Below, piece by piece: positions 14,008 through 22,439 of a stretch of DNA of 34,221 nucleotides. Positions within the stretch are counted from its first letter, which is position 1. Every line of letters starts with the position of its first letter. Source of the stretch: Nocardia cyriacigeorgica NBRC 100375. GTDB taxonomy: Bacteria > Actinomycetota > Actinomycetes > Mycobacteriales > Mycobacteriaceae. The stretch covers positions 1 through 34,221 of the forward strand of contig NZ_BAFY01000257.1 of assembly GCF_000308555.1 (NCBI RefSeq). Reading direction: 5' to 3'. The notes beneath the pieces are model-generated. The model did no database searches. It was not told where the DNA came from and saw only the letters and a program-made list of their open reading frames with translations. The translations under genes and the position numbers were made by a program.

Positions 14008-16509
14008 TCAGGCCGTCGCCGCCAGCGGCCGTCCATCCAGCGCCGGTTCCTCGACCGGTTCGATGGCGTAGGCCAGGATGTCGGCCACATCGGCGACCGG
14101 GCGGACGTCGAGGGCGGCGAGCACCTCGGCCGGGACGTCGTCCAGGTCCGGCTCATTGCGGGCCGGGATGAACACCGTCTTCAGGCCCGCCCGTTGCGCG
14201 GCGAGCAGCTTCTGCTTGACGCCGCCGATGGGCAGCACCCGGCCGTTCAGCGTGACCTCGCCGGTCATGCCGACGTCCGAACGCACCTGCCTGCCGAGGG
14301 CAAGCGAGACCAGTGCGGTGACCATGGTGACGCCTGCCGACGGGCCGTCCTTCGGCACCGCGCCCGCCGGGAAGTGCACGTGGATATTGCGGTCGAGCAC
14401 CGAGGGTTCGATGCCGATCTCTTCCAGGTGCGAGCGGACGTAGGTGAGCGCGATCTGGGCGGATTCCTTCATGACGTCACCGAGCTGGCCGGTGAGCGTC
14501 AGCGAACGTTCGCCGTCGACGGCGTTGGTCTCGATGTAGAGCACATCGCCGCCGAGACCTGTCACCGCCAAACCGGTGGCCACACCGGGGACGGCGGTGC
14601 GTTCCACCGAATCCGGGGTGAACCGGGGACGGCCCAGGTAGTCCTTCAGATCACCGACGTCGATGGTCAGCGACTCACCGGAAACCGCTGCGGTGGAGCG
14701 GGATTCGCCGGCCGGCAGGTCGGCACCGCCCACTGCTGTCTCGGATGCGACGTCGCTACCAGCATGCACCGGGTCGTCGTAGCCGAGCTCCGGGTCGTAA
14801 CCCAGACCGAGCGAGATCACGGTGTCGTCGTCGGCCACACCACCCTCGGACAGCTTCGTGGCGGCCTTGCGCAGCACCTTGGCGATCAACCGCTCCATCT
14901 GCCGGACACCGGCCTCGCGGGTGTAGTCGGCCGCGATCTCGCGCAGCGCCGCCTCGGTGACGGTCACCTCCTCGGCGGTCAGCGCGTTGCGTTCCAGCTG
15001 GCGCGGGACCAGGAAGTCGCGGGCGATGGCGACCTTGTCGTCCTCGGTGTAGCCGTCGACGGTGATCAGTTCCATCCGGTCCAGCAGCGGGCCGGGGATG
15101 GTCTCCATGACGTTGGCCGTGGCGATGAACAGCACGTCGGACAGGTCGAGATCCAAGTCGAGGTAGTGGTCACGGAAGGTGTGGTTCTGCGCGGGGTCGA
15201 GCACCTCGAGCAGCGCCGCGGCCGGGTCGCCGCGGAAATCGGAGCCGACCTTGTCGATCTCGTCCAGCAGCACCACCGGGTTCATCGAGCCGGCTTCCTT
15301 CATCGCCCGCACGATGCGTCCGGGCAGCGCGCCGACGTAAGTGCGCCGGTGGCCACGGATTTCGGCCTCGTCGCGGACACCGCCGAGCGCGACGCGCACG
15401 AACTTGCGTCCGAGCGCCCGCGCGACGCTCTCACCCAGCGAGGTCTTGCCCACACCGGGCGGACCCACCAGCACCATTACCGCGCCGGACCCGCGTCCGC
15501 CGACGACCTCCAGCCCGCGCGCGGCCCGCCGCGCCCGCACCGCCAGGTACTCGACCATCCGGTCCTTGACCTCGTCGAGGCCGTGGTGATCGGCGTCGAG
15601 CACGGCACGAGCAGCCGAAACGTCGGTGCTGTCGGTGGTTTTCACCGTCCACGGCAGCTCCAGGACGGTATCGAGCCAGGTCCGGATCCAGCCCGATTCG
15701 GGGCTCTGATCGCTGGCCCGTTCGAGCCTGCCGACCTCGCGCAGCGCGGCCTCGCGCACCGAATCCGGCAGGTCGGCCTGCTCGACGCGGGTGCGGTAGT
15801 CGTCGGCACCGTCGGGTTCGTCCTCGCCGAGTTCCTTGCGGATGGCGTTGAGCTGCTGGCGCAGCAGGAATTCGCGCTGGCTCTTCTCCATGCCCTCGCG
15901 GACCTCTTCGCTGATCTTCTCCGAAACCTCGGTCTCGGCGATATGCGCCTTGGTCCATTCGATCAGCGTGGCCAGCCGCTTGGCCGGTTCCGGGGTTTCC
16001 AGCAGTTCACGCTTCTGCTCGCTGGTCAGGTAGGTGGCGTAGCCCGCGGTGTCGGCGATCGCGGAGGGATCGCTGAGCTGGTTGACCGCGTCGATCACCT
16101 GCCAGGCCTCCCGGCGCTGCAGCACCGACACGACCAGCTTCTTGTATTCGGCGGCGAGTTCCTTGGTCCGCCCGTCGGCGGGCACATCCTCCACCGGTTC
16201 GGCCTCTACCCACAGCGCCGCGCCCGGCCCGGTCACCCCGTGCCCGATCTTGGCGCGCCGCTCCGCCTTCAGCACCGCCGCCGGCGCACCACCGCGCAAC
16301 CGGCCGACCTGTTCGATAGTGGCGACCACGCCGTACGCCGCGTACCCCTCATCCAAACGGGGCGCGACCAGCACCTGGTCGGTCTTCGCGGCCCGAGCGG
16401 CATCAATCGCCGCCTGCGCCGATTCGTCGAGTTCGATGGGCACGACCATGCCCGGCAGCACGATCGGATCGGTCAGGAACAGCACCGGCAAATTCTGAGC
16501 TGCAGTCAC
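14008..16509 (-). CDS. lon: ATP-dependent protease Lon
   Basis: An 833-residue Lon protease that degrades misfolded and regulatory proteins in the cytoplasm. The N-terminal substrate domain (1-about 210) includes PVLFLTDPIVLPGMVVPIEL. The AAA+ module has Walker A GPPGVGKTS (349-357), Walker B VVLLDEID (412-419) and sensor motifs. The protease domain has the Ser-Lys dyad Ser724 (PKDGPSAG) and Lys765 (GGVK), spaced 43 residues as in E. coli Lon. A linker of about 45 residues rich in Ala, Gly and Ser lies between the ATPase lid and the protease domain and looks like an insertion. The start is GTG with AAAGGG upstream. A HAIR element 19 bp upstream suggests HspR control in heat shock. Confidence 0.97.
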   Translation of the reverse strand: MTAAQNLPVLFLTDPIVLPGMVVPIELDESAQAAIDAARAAKTDQVLVAPRLDEGYAAYGVVATIEQVGRLRGGAPAAVLKAERRAKIGHGVTGPGAALWVEAEPVEDVPADGRTKELAAEYKKLVVSVLQRREAWQVIDAVNQLSDPSAIADTAGYATYLTSEQKRELLETPEPAKRLATLIEWTKAHIAETEVSEKISEEVREGMEKSQREFLLRQQLNAIRKELGEDEPDGADDYRTRVEQADLPDSVREAALREVGRLERASDQSPESGWIRTWLDTVLELPWTVKTTDSTDVSAARAVLDADHHGLDEVKDRMVEYLAVRARRAARGLEVVGGRGSGAVMVLVGPPGVGKTSLGESVARALGRKFVRVALGGVRDEAEIRGHRRTYVGALPGRIVRAMKEAGSMNPVVLLDEIDKVGSDFRGDPAAALLEVLDPAQNHTFRDHYLDLDLDLSDVLFIATANVMETIPGPLLDRMELITVDGYTEDDKVAIARDFLVPRQLERNALTAEEVTVTEAALREIAADYTREAGVRQMERLIAKVLRKAATKLSEGGVADDDTVISLGLGYDPELGYDDPVHAGSDVASETAVGGADLPAGESRSTAAVSGESLTIDVGDLKDYLGRPRFTPDSVERTAVPGVATGLAVTGLGGDVLYIETNAVDGERSLTLTGQLGDVMKESAQIALTYVRSHLEEIGIEPSVLDRNIHVHFPAGAVPKDGPSAGVTMVTALVSLALGRQVRSDVGMTGEVTLNGRVLPIGGVKQKLLAAQRAGLKTVFIPARNEPDLDDVPAEVLAALDVRPVADVADILAYAIEPVEEPALDGRPLAATA

Positions 16510-16527
16510 GTCTTCGACCCTTTCAAA

Positions 16528-16548
16528 GTTGAGCGATGCCTACTCAAC
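16528..16548 (-). promoter_or_regulatory. HAIR element (HspR operator) upstream of lon
   Basis: GTTGAGC-GATGCCT-ACTCAAC keeps the TTGAG-N9-CTCAA core of the HspR-associated inverted repeat, consensus CTTGAGT-N7-ACTCAAG. It lies 19-39 bp before the lon start, where HspR binding would block transcription. HspR is known to repress lon in Streptomyces. Confidence 0.75.
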
Positions 16549-16655
16549 CCCGGGGTATTCGGGTTTGTTCCGGGGGAGTGGCGGGGTTCACTCAGGGCGA
16601 AAGCGGCGTCTCGACAGCTGGACGGACCGCGCTTAGGCTGAGCATTATTCTTAAT

Positions 16656-16669
16656 TACGTAATTACGTA
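16656..16669 (+). promoter_or_regulatory. Perfect palindrome, operator of the serine hydrolase operon
   Basis: TACGTAATTACGTA is a perfect 14-bp palindrome inside an A/T-rich block (TTAATTACGTAATTACGTAC). It is immediately followed by the ribosome site AGGAGA and the GTG at 16684. TATTCT at 16646 is a possible -10. The position fits repression by the ArsR-like regulator encoded second in this operon. Confidence 0.6.
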
Positions 16670-16683
16670 CTTCAGGAGAATCG

Positions 16684-17571
16684 GTGCGTAGATTGGCGAT
16701 GGTCGTGGCCGCGGTGATCCCGCTGCTGGCGGGATGCTCGAATCCCAGCGCTGCCGACGAGTCATGCGAGCCGTCACCGCAGGCAGGTGTCGCCTCGGCC
16801 GAGGAATGGCTGGGCCGCATACACTCCGACCCAGACAACATCTCGTTGGCGATCGATGACGGCCGGGGCAACGTCATCGAACGGCGGGCCGACGACCAAC
16901 AGCCCCTCGCCTCGGTAGTGAAAGTGGTCCATCTTGCCGCATACGCCCGCGCGGTCGCGGCGGGCACACTCGACCCGCAGGAAACGGTGCCCGTCAGTGA
17001 CTGGGAACGCTGGTATCTGCCCGGTGCCGACGGCGGCGCCCATCCAGCGGCGCGCACTCGCCTCACCGGAGCTACGATCACGCTCGACCAGCTGGTGAGC
17101 GCGATGATCCGGGAAAGCGACAACGAGTGGGCGCTGGCGCGGCGCTACGCGGACGATTCTGCGTACCGCACCACCATTCAATCGAAGACGATGCCGCCGC
17201 TCGACATTCAAATGGCGTGGGCAGAAACAACGGCCACGGGATCTTCTCGCCAGGTGGCGTCGATGCATCGTGCCATCGCGACCGGGAGTTTCGGACCTGG
17301 CAGCGACGTGGCACGCGCCCACCTGGAATGGCAGCAGCCGGTCCCAGGGCCCGTCGCGATCGGATTCAAAGGCGGCAGCTATCCCGGCGTGCTGACCGAC
17401 GCCATTTACCTGCGCCGCGCCGACGGCACAGTCGCCACCGCCGTCCTGCTCAACCGCAGGATGCCCGCGACCACCTGGTTCTCCGCGCTCTCCACCATGA
17501 GCGAGCAGCAACTCCTGGTCAGAGCCATGACGGAGCCGGCGATGTGGCACCGGTTAGCATGCGCCGCATGA
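16684..17571 (+). CDS. Lipoprotein serine hydrolase, class A beta-lactamase-like
   Basis: A 295-residue exported lipoprotein. A signal peptide ends in the lipobox LLAGC with Cys18. The penicillin-recognising fold shows SVVK (Ser77, Lys80), SDN (145-147) and KGG (229-231) in place of KTG. From SDN to KGG is only 82 residues, about 20 fewer than in class A beta-lactamases, so the omega loop that carries the deacylating Glu is probably shortened. That favours a peptidase, esterase or penicillin-binding role over true beta-lactamase activity. The GTG start has AGGAGA upstream. Its stop overlaps the next gene (ATGA), placing it in an operon with an ArsR-like regulator. Confidence 0.85.
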   Translation: MRRLAMVVAAVIPLLAGCSNPSAADESCEPSPQAGVASAEEWLGRIHSDPDNISLAIDDGRGNVIERRADDQQPLASVVKVVHLAAYARAVAAGTLDPQETVPVSDWERWYLPGADGGAHPAARTRLTGATITLDQLVSAMIRESDNEWALARRYADDSAYRTTIQSKTMPPLDIQMAWAETTATGSSRQVASMHRAIATGSFGPGSDVARAHLEWQQPVPGPVAIGFKGGSYPGVLTDAIYLRRADGTVATAVLLNRRMPATTWFSALSTMSEQQLLVRAMTEPAMWHRLACAA

Positions 17572-18020
17572 CCGACGTCGCCGCCAAACTGGCCGAGCTG
17601 GAGGCCCGGATCGAGGAGCTCGAGGGCCGGCGCCGGACCGGAGACGCCGAACACGGATTCATCGAATACCGCGGCAGCGTCGATTTCGGCGGCCCCGTCG
17701 ACTGGACGATCCGCTACAGCGCCGCCGCCATCCCGCAACTCCCCGCCCAAACCCGCGTCGACGTGCTCGCCGCTCTTGGCCATCCCGTTCGTCAGGCCCT
17801 GATCGAAGCCCTACTCGACGGCCCCCGCACCGGCACCGAACTGGCAGAGGCGGTCTCACTCAATTCCACCGGGCAGCTCTACCATCACATCCGCACCCTG
17901 ACCTCCGCGAAAGTCATCGAACAACACACCCGCGGCGCTTACCGGATCCCCGCCCAGAAAGTTGTCCCGCTGCTGATCCTGATGACGGCCGCTGCCGATA
18001 TCGGCGAGGTGCTGCGGTAG
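17568..18020 (+). CDS. ArsR-like winged-helix regulator
   Basis: A 150-residue regulator. An N-terminal helix (LAELEARIEELEG) is likely a short coiled coil for dimerisation. The winged helix spans about 58-125: LGHPVRQALIEALLDGPRT, then ELAEAVSLNSTGQLYHHIRTL as the recognition helices, then VIEQHTRGAYRI as the wing. The lack of clustered Cys/His residues argues against a metal sensor. ATG at 17568 is chosen because it overlaps the stop of the serine hydrolase gene (ATGA); an ATG at 17559 would add three residues. It probably represses its own operon at the palindrome at 16656-16669 and responds to a cell-wall or ester ligand, which is an inference. Confidence 0.85.
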   Translation: MTDVAAKLAELEARIEELEGRRRTGDAEHGFIEYRGSVDFGGPVDWTIRYSAAAIPQLPAQTRVDVLAALGHPVRQALIEALLDGPRTGTELAEAVSLNSTGQLYHHIRTLTSAKVIEQHTRGAYRIPAQKVVPLLILMTAAADIGEVLR

Positions 18021-18036
18021 GGCTCGCCGAGAACCG

Positions 18037-19392
18037 CTACCAGCCGAACAGCAGCAGATGTACCCCGCCGACAACCAGACCGAGCAGGCCGCCGTGGACG
18101 TACAGCAACCAGGCGTCCTGTTCGACCGATGCGTAGAACATCTCCATGAACTCGCCGGGGGTGAGTTGTTTGAGTTTGCGGGCGGCGAATTCATCGATCT
18201 TCTTGGCTTGTTCCTCGGTGAACTCGGCGTCCTCGACGAGGGTCGGGGCCAGGCCGACGGCGGCGCCCGCGGCTCCGACCTTGAGATTGTCGAATTGGCG
18301 GCGGCCGAAGGCGGCGCGGACCACCGAGGTGGTGCGGCCGAGCTGGCGGTGGATCTCGTCGGAGATCAGCCGTTCCAGCAGTTGACGGGTCTTGTCGCCG
18401 TTGGGGCCCTCGAGCAGTTCCTTGGACAGGTTGGGCAGGGTGAGCACCTGGTAGGCCAGGATGCGGGCCAGATCGACCGCCGCCTGCGGCTGCCGCTTGG
18501 CCAGCAGGGCCTGGCGCCACAGGTACTTGTAACGCGGCTGCGGGTCGCCGGGCTCGAACACCATCTTGATCGCGATCAGGTTGACCAGCACGCCGATGCC
18601 GGCCGACACCAGCAGCACGATCACCCACGCGGGCACCCAGCCGAGCACCGGAATGTTCGGATGCACGTGCAGATACAGCGCGAGCAGCAGGCCGAACGGC
18701 GCGCCGAGCAGGCCGATCCGCACCATGAACCGCAGCTCCGGAGCGGCGATCGTGGTGGTCAGATCCTTGAGGATGATCGGGTTGTCCTGTAGGTACCGGA
18801 TGACGAAGCCCTTGACGTCGATCAATTGGTCGACGTTGTCACCCAGCGATTCGAACGCACGACGGCACAGCGCGGGCAGCTCCCGGTCCACGCGCTGATA
18901 GACCAGCTGTTTCATCGCCCGCGGCAGCGAACCCCACAGCTCCGGGTTCTCCCGGTACATGACATCGTCGACGATGGACTGCACCTGCTTGTGCGCCATC
19001 TCGGCGACGTAGTCGGCGATACCGTCCAGGTCGAGTTCGTGGATGAAATCGCGTGGACTGCCGATCCGCAGCAGCGCCTTGTCCACGCAGATGCTGGCCA
19101 TCTTCTCGGCGCGGGCGGGGATGAAGCCCTGGAAACCGAAGCGCGAACCGTCCTCGGAGAACACCGGAAGCACCTGCACCCGGCGCGGCAGATAGGGGTA
19201 CAGCACTTTCAGGCCCGGCACCCGCACACCGCGGAAGCGCAGCGGCCAGAACAGCATCAGCACGCCGGTCCAGTTGGTCAGCCAGCCCGCGATACCGGCG
19301 AAGATCGGGAAGCTGATCAGGTCGACGACGAACTTCGACTGCCCGGTCAGCTGCTCCCAGTCGATGAACACACCGGACGCGAGCGTGATCAC
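18037..19392 (-). CDS. DUF445 family membrane protein
   Basis: A 451-residue protein of the DUF445 (YjiN/YheB-like) family, function unknown. The N-terminus has a membrane segment with the family signature FPIFAGIAGWLTNWTGVLMLF, followed by a soluble part (FIPARAEKMASICVDKALLRIG). Two more membrane helices lie at about 230-275, then a second soluble repeat (YLWRQALLAKRQPQAAVDLARI), and a last helix sits at the C-terminus (LLGLVVGGVHLLLF). GTG at 19392 has GGGAG about 7 nt upstream; the same bases include TAGGGA, so a leaderless start is a weaker alternative. It converges with the ArsR-like gene with 16 bp between. Confidence 0.9.
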   Translation of the reverse strand: MITLASGVFIDWEQLTGQSKFVVDLISFPIFAGIAGWLTNWTGVLMLFWPLRFRGVRVPGLKVLYPYLPRRVQVLPVFSEDGSRFGFQGFIPARAEKMASICVDKALLRIGSPRDFIHELDLDGIADYVAEMAHKQVQSIVDDVMYRENPELWGSLPRAMKQLVYQRVDRELPALCRRAFESLGDNVDQLIDVKGFVIRYLQDNPIILKDLTTTIAAPELRFMVRIGLLGAPFGLLLALYLHVHPNIPVLGWVPAWVIVLLVSAGIGVLVNLIAIKMVFEPGDPQPRYKYLWRQALLAKRQPQAAVDLARILAYQVLTLPNLSKELLEGPNGDKTRQLLERLISDEIHRQLGRTTSVVRAAFGRRQFDNLKVGAAGAAVGLAPTLVEDAEFTEEQAKKIDEFAARKLKQLTPGEFMEMFYASVEQDAWLLYVHGGLLGLVVGGVHLLLFGW

Positions 19393-19525
19393 GCGGGCTC
19401 TCCCTAGGCCGGCCGGTACGAATGCCCGGAATGGTTGTCACATCGAATGAGACTCGAGGTCCCAACATTCTCATTGCCCGTTGGAGGTGTCAACGATGCG
19501 GGGCGCGCCGCCAGCGGCGAGCGGT

Positions 19526-20698
19526 TCATGATCGCCTGGCGCTGCGCACGGGCAGCGCGGCGACCGCGCGTTCGGCCGCGACCAGGGCACTGTTGATCGA
19601 AATCTCGCCACGCATTCCGGGGGCGGCGACCATATCGCCGGTCAGGAAGACATCGTCCCCGCGGTCGATTGCCGGCCGGTCGCGCCAGGTCCGGCCGGGC
19701 AGATCAAGGGCGCCCGTGCGGCCCTTCGCGGTGCCGGTCCGGGAGAACGTCGTCCTGGTGTCGCGTCCGGGGATGACGAGATCGGCGAACTCGGCCAGTC
19801 GCCGCTGAGCTTGCCCGGGCGATTCGCCGGCGCGCACCGGCATCTGCAATTGGAACAGCGACTGCCCGGCGGGGGCGATGCTGTCGTCCTGCATGGTGTA
19901 GCTCTCGTGGAACCCGCCCGCATCGAGGTCGAAGACGATAGTGCGGTCGCGTGGCGAGCTCTGCACCGCGATATCGAGGAGGGCGGCGTGCCCGCTGGTC
20001 CAGGTCAGGCTGTCGTCGCCGAGCAGGCGCCGCGCCGAGGCGAGCTCGGTGGCCACGATCACCGGCCCGGCCGAGGTATCGACGCTCTCGATGCGCGCAC
20101 CGGTGGTGATCTCGACGCCGAGCCCGGCGGCGTGGGCGGCCATCCGGTCCACCACCCGCTGCCAGCCGCCGCGCACCCATCGCACCGCGGGCACGCGCGG
20201 TCCGAGCACCCGTTGGAACAGCCCCCAGACGAAGGCCGCCGACAGTCGTCCGGTGTCGGCGTCATAGGTGGCCACGCTGATGGCGTTGGCGATGTGCTCG
20301 GCGGTCGCCTCACCCCATCGCGCCGATGCCCAGCTGCGAAAGTCCATGTCCACCGGCGGTTTCAGGTCGAAGCGGGCTTGCGCGCGCAGCATCCCGACGG
20401 GCGGGATCCGGCGCACCCGGTCGCCGGTGCGAAAACCGAGACGCACCATATGTCGTGGTGCGGGCAGGCCCAGGCCCGCGGTGAACCCGCGTGCCTTCAG
20501 CCAGGTGTAGTGCGGGCCGTCGGCATAGAAGACGTGCGCGCCGTCGTGGGCGATGTAGGGCCCCGAGGTGGCGCGCCCACGCCCACCGAGCGTCGAATGC
20601 GCCTCGAACAGCCGTACCGACGCACCGGTTTCCGCGCACGCTATGGCGGCGGTGAGACCGGCGAGGCCGCCACCGATCACGGTGATGTGCTGGGTCAT
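19526..20698 (-). CDS. FAD-dependent oxidoreductase, phytoene desaturase/amine oxidase-like
   Basis: A 390-residue flavoprotein. The N-terminal dinucleotide fold (ITVIGGGLAGLTAAIACAETG at 5-25, then LFEAHSTLGGRGRAT) is that of the NAD(P)-binding-8 / amino-oxidase superfamily that includes phytoene desaturases and protoporphyrinogen oxidase. The C-terminal FAD motif is VFLTGDMVAAPGMRGEISINSALVAAERA. The ATG at 20698 is used because it overlaps the TetR stop (ATGA) and has AGGAGATAT upstream; an earlier in-frame start inside the TetR gene is not credible. It is the second gene of a TetR operon and so is probably repressed by that regulator. Substrate is unknown; no carotenoid genes are nearby. 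Confidence 0.88.
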   Translation of the reverse strand: MTQHITVIGGGLAGLTAAIACAETGASVRLFEAHSTLGGRGRATSGPYIAHDGAHVFYADGPHYTWLKARGFTAGLGLPAPRHMVRLGFRTGDRVRRIPPVGMLRAQARFDLKPPVDMDFRSWASARWGEATAEHIANAISVATYDADTGRLSAAFVWGLFQRVLGPRVPAVRWVRGGWQRVVDRMAAHAAGLGVEITTGARIESVDTSAGPVIVATELASARRLLGDDSLTWTSGHAALLDIAVQSSPRDRTIVFDLDAGGFHESYTMQDDSIAPAGQSLFQLQMPVRAGESPGQAQRRLAEFADLVIPGRDTRTTFSRTGTAKGRTGALDLPGRTWRDRPAIDRGDDVFLTGDMVAAPGMRGEISINSALVAAERAVAALPVRSARRS

Positions 20699-21354
20699 CG
20701 CGATATCTCCTGTTCGACAGAGGTGAAAGATGCGGCCGCGTCGATCTGGGCTGCCATCAGTTCCGCGGTGGCCCGCAGATAACGTTCGCTGTCCATTCCG
20801 GAGGGGTGCTCGCCACCGAAGATGTCGCACATCAGCCAGTAGTGGGCGATGGCGCCGACGATGACGGCCGCGGTGGCATCCCAGTCGGCGTCGGTGTGGG
20901 CCGGCCCGGCGAGTTCGGCCAGTCCGCGGGCGACCACCGAGGTGACCACGGTGAACTCCTCGCGGCGGAACACTTCCAGCACTTCGGGGGCGATGGAGTT
21001 GTCACGCAGCAGGATTCGGGTGACGTCACGGTCGTGTTCGAGGCGCATCAGCCCGATCCGGCACAGCATCCAGAGCCGGTCCGCCGTCGTCGCGTTCGGC
21101 GCGACCGCCCGCAGGAACTGGGCGATGGAGAAGTCCGGTGCCAGAAAGTGCTGCCATTCGCCCCGGTCGACCAGGCGCGAACGCACCGCCTCGACGAGCA
21201 GTTCGTCCTTGGAGGCGAAGTGCCGGTACAGCGCACCCGAACCACGCGAGAGCCCCGCGGCCGCTTCGATCTGGGCGACGGAGGTGCGGGCGAAACCCTG
21301 GTCGCCGAACAGTCGCAAGGCTTCGGAAATTATTCGCTCGCGTGTCGATGCCAT
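20695..21354 (-). CDS. TetR/AcrR-family regulator
   Basis: A 219-residue one-component repressor. The N-terminal helix-turn-helix (RERIISEALRLFGDQGFART; SVAQIEAAAGLSRGSGALYRHFASKDEL) is typical. The C-terminal ligand domain is all-helical and not identifiable by ligand. GGAG lies 6 nt before the ATG at 21354. A perfect 26-bp dyad lies 9 bp upstream of the start and is almost certainly its own operator. It heads an operon with the FAD oxidoreductase through a four-base overlap, so the regulator would control that enzyme and itself, probably lifting repression when the substrate is present. Confidence 0.92.
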   Translation of the reverse strand: MASTRERIISEALRLFGDQGFARTSVAQIEAAAGLSRGSGALYRHFASKDELLVEAVRSRLVDRGEWQHFLAPDFSIAQFLRAVAPNATTADRLWMLCRIGLMRLEHDRDVTRILLRDNSIAPEVLEVFRREEFTVVTSVVARGLAELAGPAHTDADWDATAAVIVGAIAHYWLMCDIFGGEHPSGMDSERYLRATAELMAAQIDAAASFTSVEQEISR

Positions 21355-21362
21355 TCGCGCTC

Positions 21363-21388
21363 CATGTAAGTAACCACTTACTTACATG
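21363..21388 (-). promoter_or_regulatory. TetR autoregulatory operator
   Basis: CATGTAAGTAA (21363-21373) and TTACTTACATG (21378-21388) form a perfect 11-bp inverted repeat with a 4-nt spacer. It begins 9 bp upstream of the regulator start, inside the expected promoter. Confidence 0.85.
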
Positions 21389-21545
21389 ACATCGCGGGCT
21401 TACATCCTTGGCAAGCGCTGACTGACAGGTTGACCGAAACGCGCTATCGACCAGCTCGATTGATGGCTTTACCTGCGAATTCCCGGCTGGTCATGGCAAG
21501 GGGCCGAAATGGGCAGCACGCTGGCGGGCTAGGCGAAGCCAAATA

Positions 21546-21561
21546 CAAGCACGCGTGCTTG
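21546..21561. promoter_or_regulatory. Perfect 16-bp palindrome upstream of the TIGR03084 gene
   Basis: CAAGCACGCGTGCTTG is a perfect palindrome 87 bp before the start at 21648. It has the size and symmetry of a TetR-family operator but does not match the dyad of the neighbouring TetR gene, so another regulator is implied. Confidence 0.6.
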
Positions 21562-21647
21562 CTTCTTTAATTCCGAGCTGCGATGCTGAACCCCGACGTC
21601 ACCTCGAGTGGCATCCGGCAACGACGACGCGGGGCGAGGACAACACC

Positions 21648-22439
21648 ATGGCTGACCTGGAAGCGCTACTCGGCGATCTGGCCGAGGAGAGCGCCGATCT
21701 GGAACGACTCGTCGCCCCGCTCACGCCCGCCGAGTGGGCCACCCCCACGCCCGCCGAGGGCTGGACCATCGCGCATCAGATCGGGCATCTGGCCTGGACC
21801 GATGAGATCGCCGCGATCTCGGCGAGCGACGCCGACCGATTCGCGAAGCTGGTCGCCGAGGCCGGGCCGCGCGTGCTCACCTTTGTCGACGAGGCCGCCG
21901 AGGAAGCCGCGGCCGAGGAGCCGGCGCAGCTGCTGGAACGGTGGCGGCGCAGCCGGGTCGAATTGGCCGACGCCCTGCGCAATGTTCCCGACGGCGCCAA
22001 AGTGCCGTGGTTCGGGCCGCCGATGAGCGCGGCTTCCATGGTCACCGCGCGGACGATGGAGACCTGGGCGCACGGCCAGGATGTGGCCGACGCGCTCGGC
22101 ATCACTCGGACGCCGACCGCCCGGTTGCGGACCGTCGCCCATATCGGCGCGCGGACCAGGAACTTCGCGTACATGGTTCGCGGTAAGCAGGCCCCGGCCG
22201 AGGAATTCCGGATCGAACTCACCGCGCCGGACGGCGACCTGTGGACCTGGGGTCCGGAGGATGCCGCACAGCGCGTCACCGGTCCGGCGCTGGACTTCTG
22301 CCTGCTGGTCACCCAGCGCAGGCATCGTGACGATCTCGCACTCACGGCGGTAGGTGCGGACGCGGCCGAATGGCTGACGATCGCGCAGGCCTTCGCCGGT
22401 CCGAGTGGTACGGGACGCGCCGCGGGACAGTTCGCCTGA
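21648..22439 (+). CDS. TIGR03084-type metal-binding protein (DinB/maleylpyruvate isomerase fold)
   Basis: A 263-residue member of the mycothiol-dependent isomerase-like group, matching what I recall of TIGR03084. The four-helix bundle carries a likely metal site: His47 in TIAHQIGHLAWTDE and Glu138/His142 in ARTMETWAHGQDV. This equals the His-Glu-x3-His ligand set of maleylpyruvate isomerase. The C-terminal domain (about 170-255) contains FRIELTAPDGDLWTWGPEDA. In other actinobacteria such genes often sit near acyl-CoA or acyclic terpene degradation genes; none is seen here. ATG at 21648 has GAGGA upstream; a longer in-frame start at 21555 has no ribosome site and adds a non-family extension. 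Confidence 0.85.
   Translation: MADLEALLGDLAEESADLERLVAPLTPAEWATPTPAEGWTIAHQIGHLAWTDEIAAISASDADRFAKLVAEAGPRVLTFVDEAAEEAAAEEPAQLLERWRRSRVELADALRNVPDGAKVPWFGPPMSAASMVTARTMETWAHGQDVADALGITRTPTARLRTVAHIGARTRNFAYMVRGKQAPAEEFRIELTAPDGDLWTWGPEDAAQRVTGPALDFCLLVTQRRHRDDLALTAVGADAAEWLTIAQAFAGPSGTGRAAGQFA

Noticed and set aside
14194..16641. 815-aa open frame on the plus strand opposite lon
   Set aside because: It is the antisense shadow of a complete Lon gene in GC-rich DNA, with His/Arg/Gly-rich composition and no domain.
20699..20830. N-terminal extension of the FAD oxidoreductase
   Set aside because: It overlaps the TetR gene in another frame; the FAD fold begins right after the ATG at 20698.
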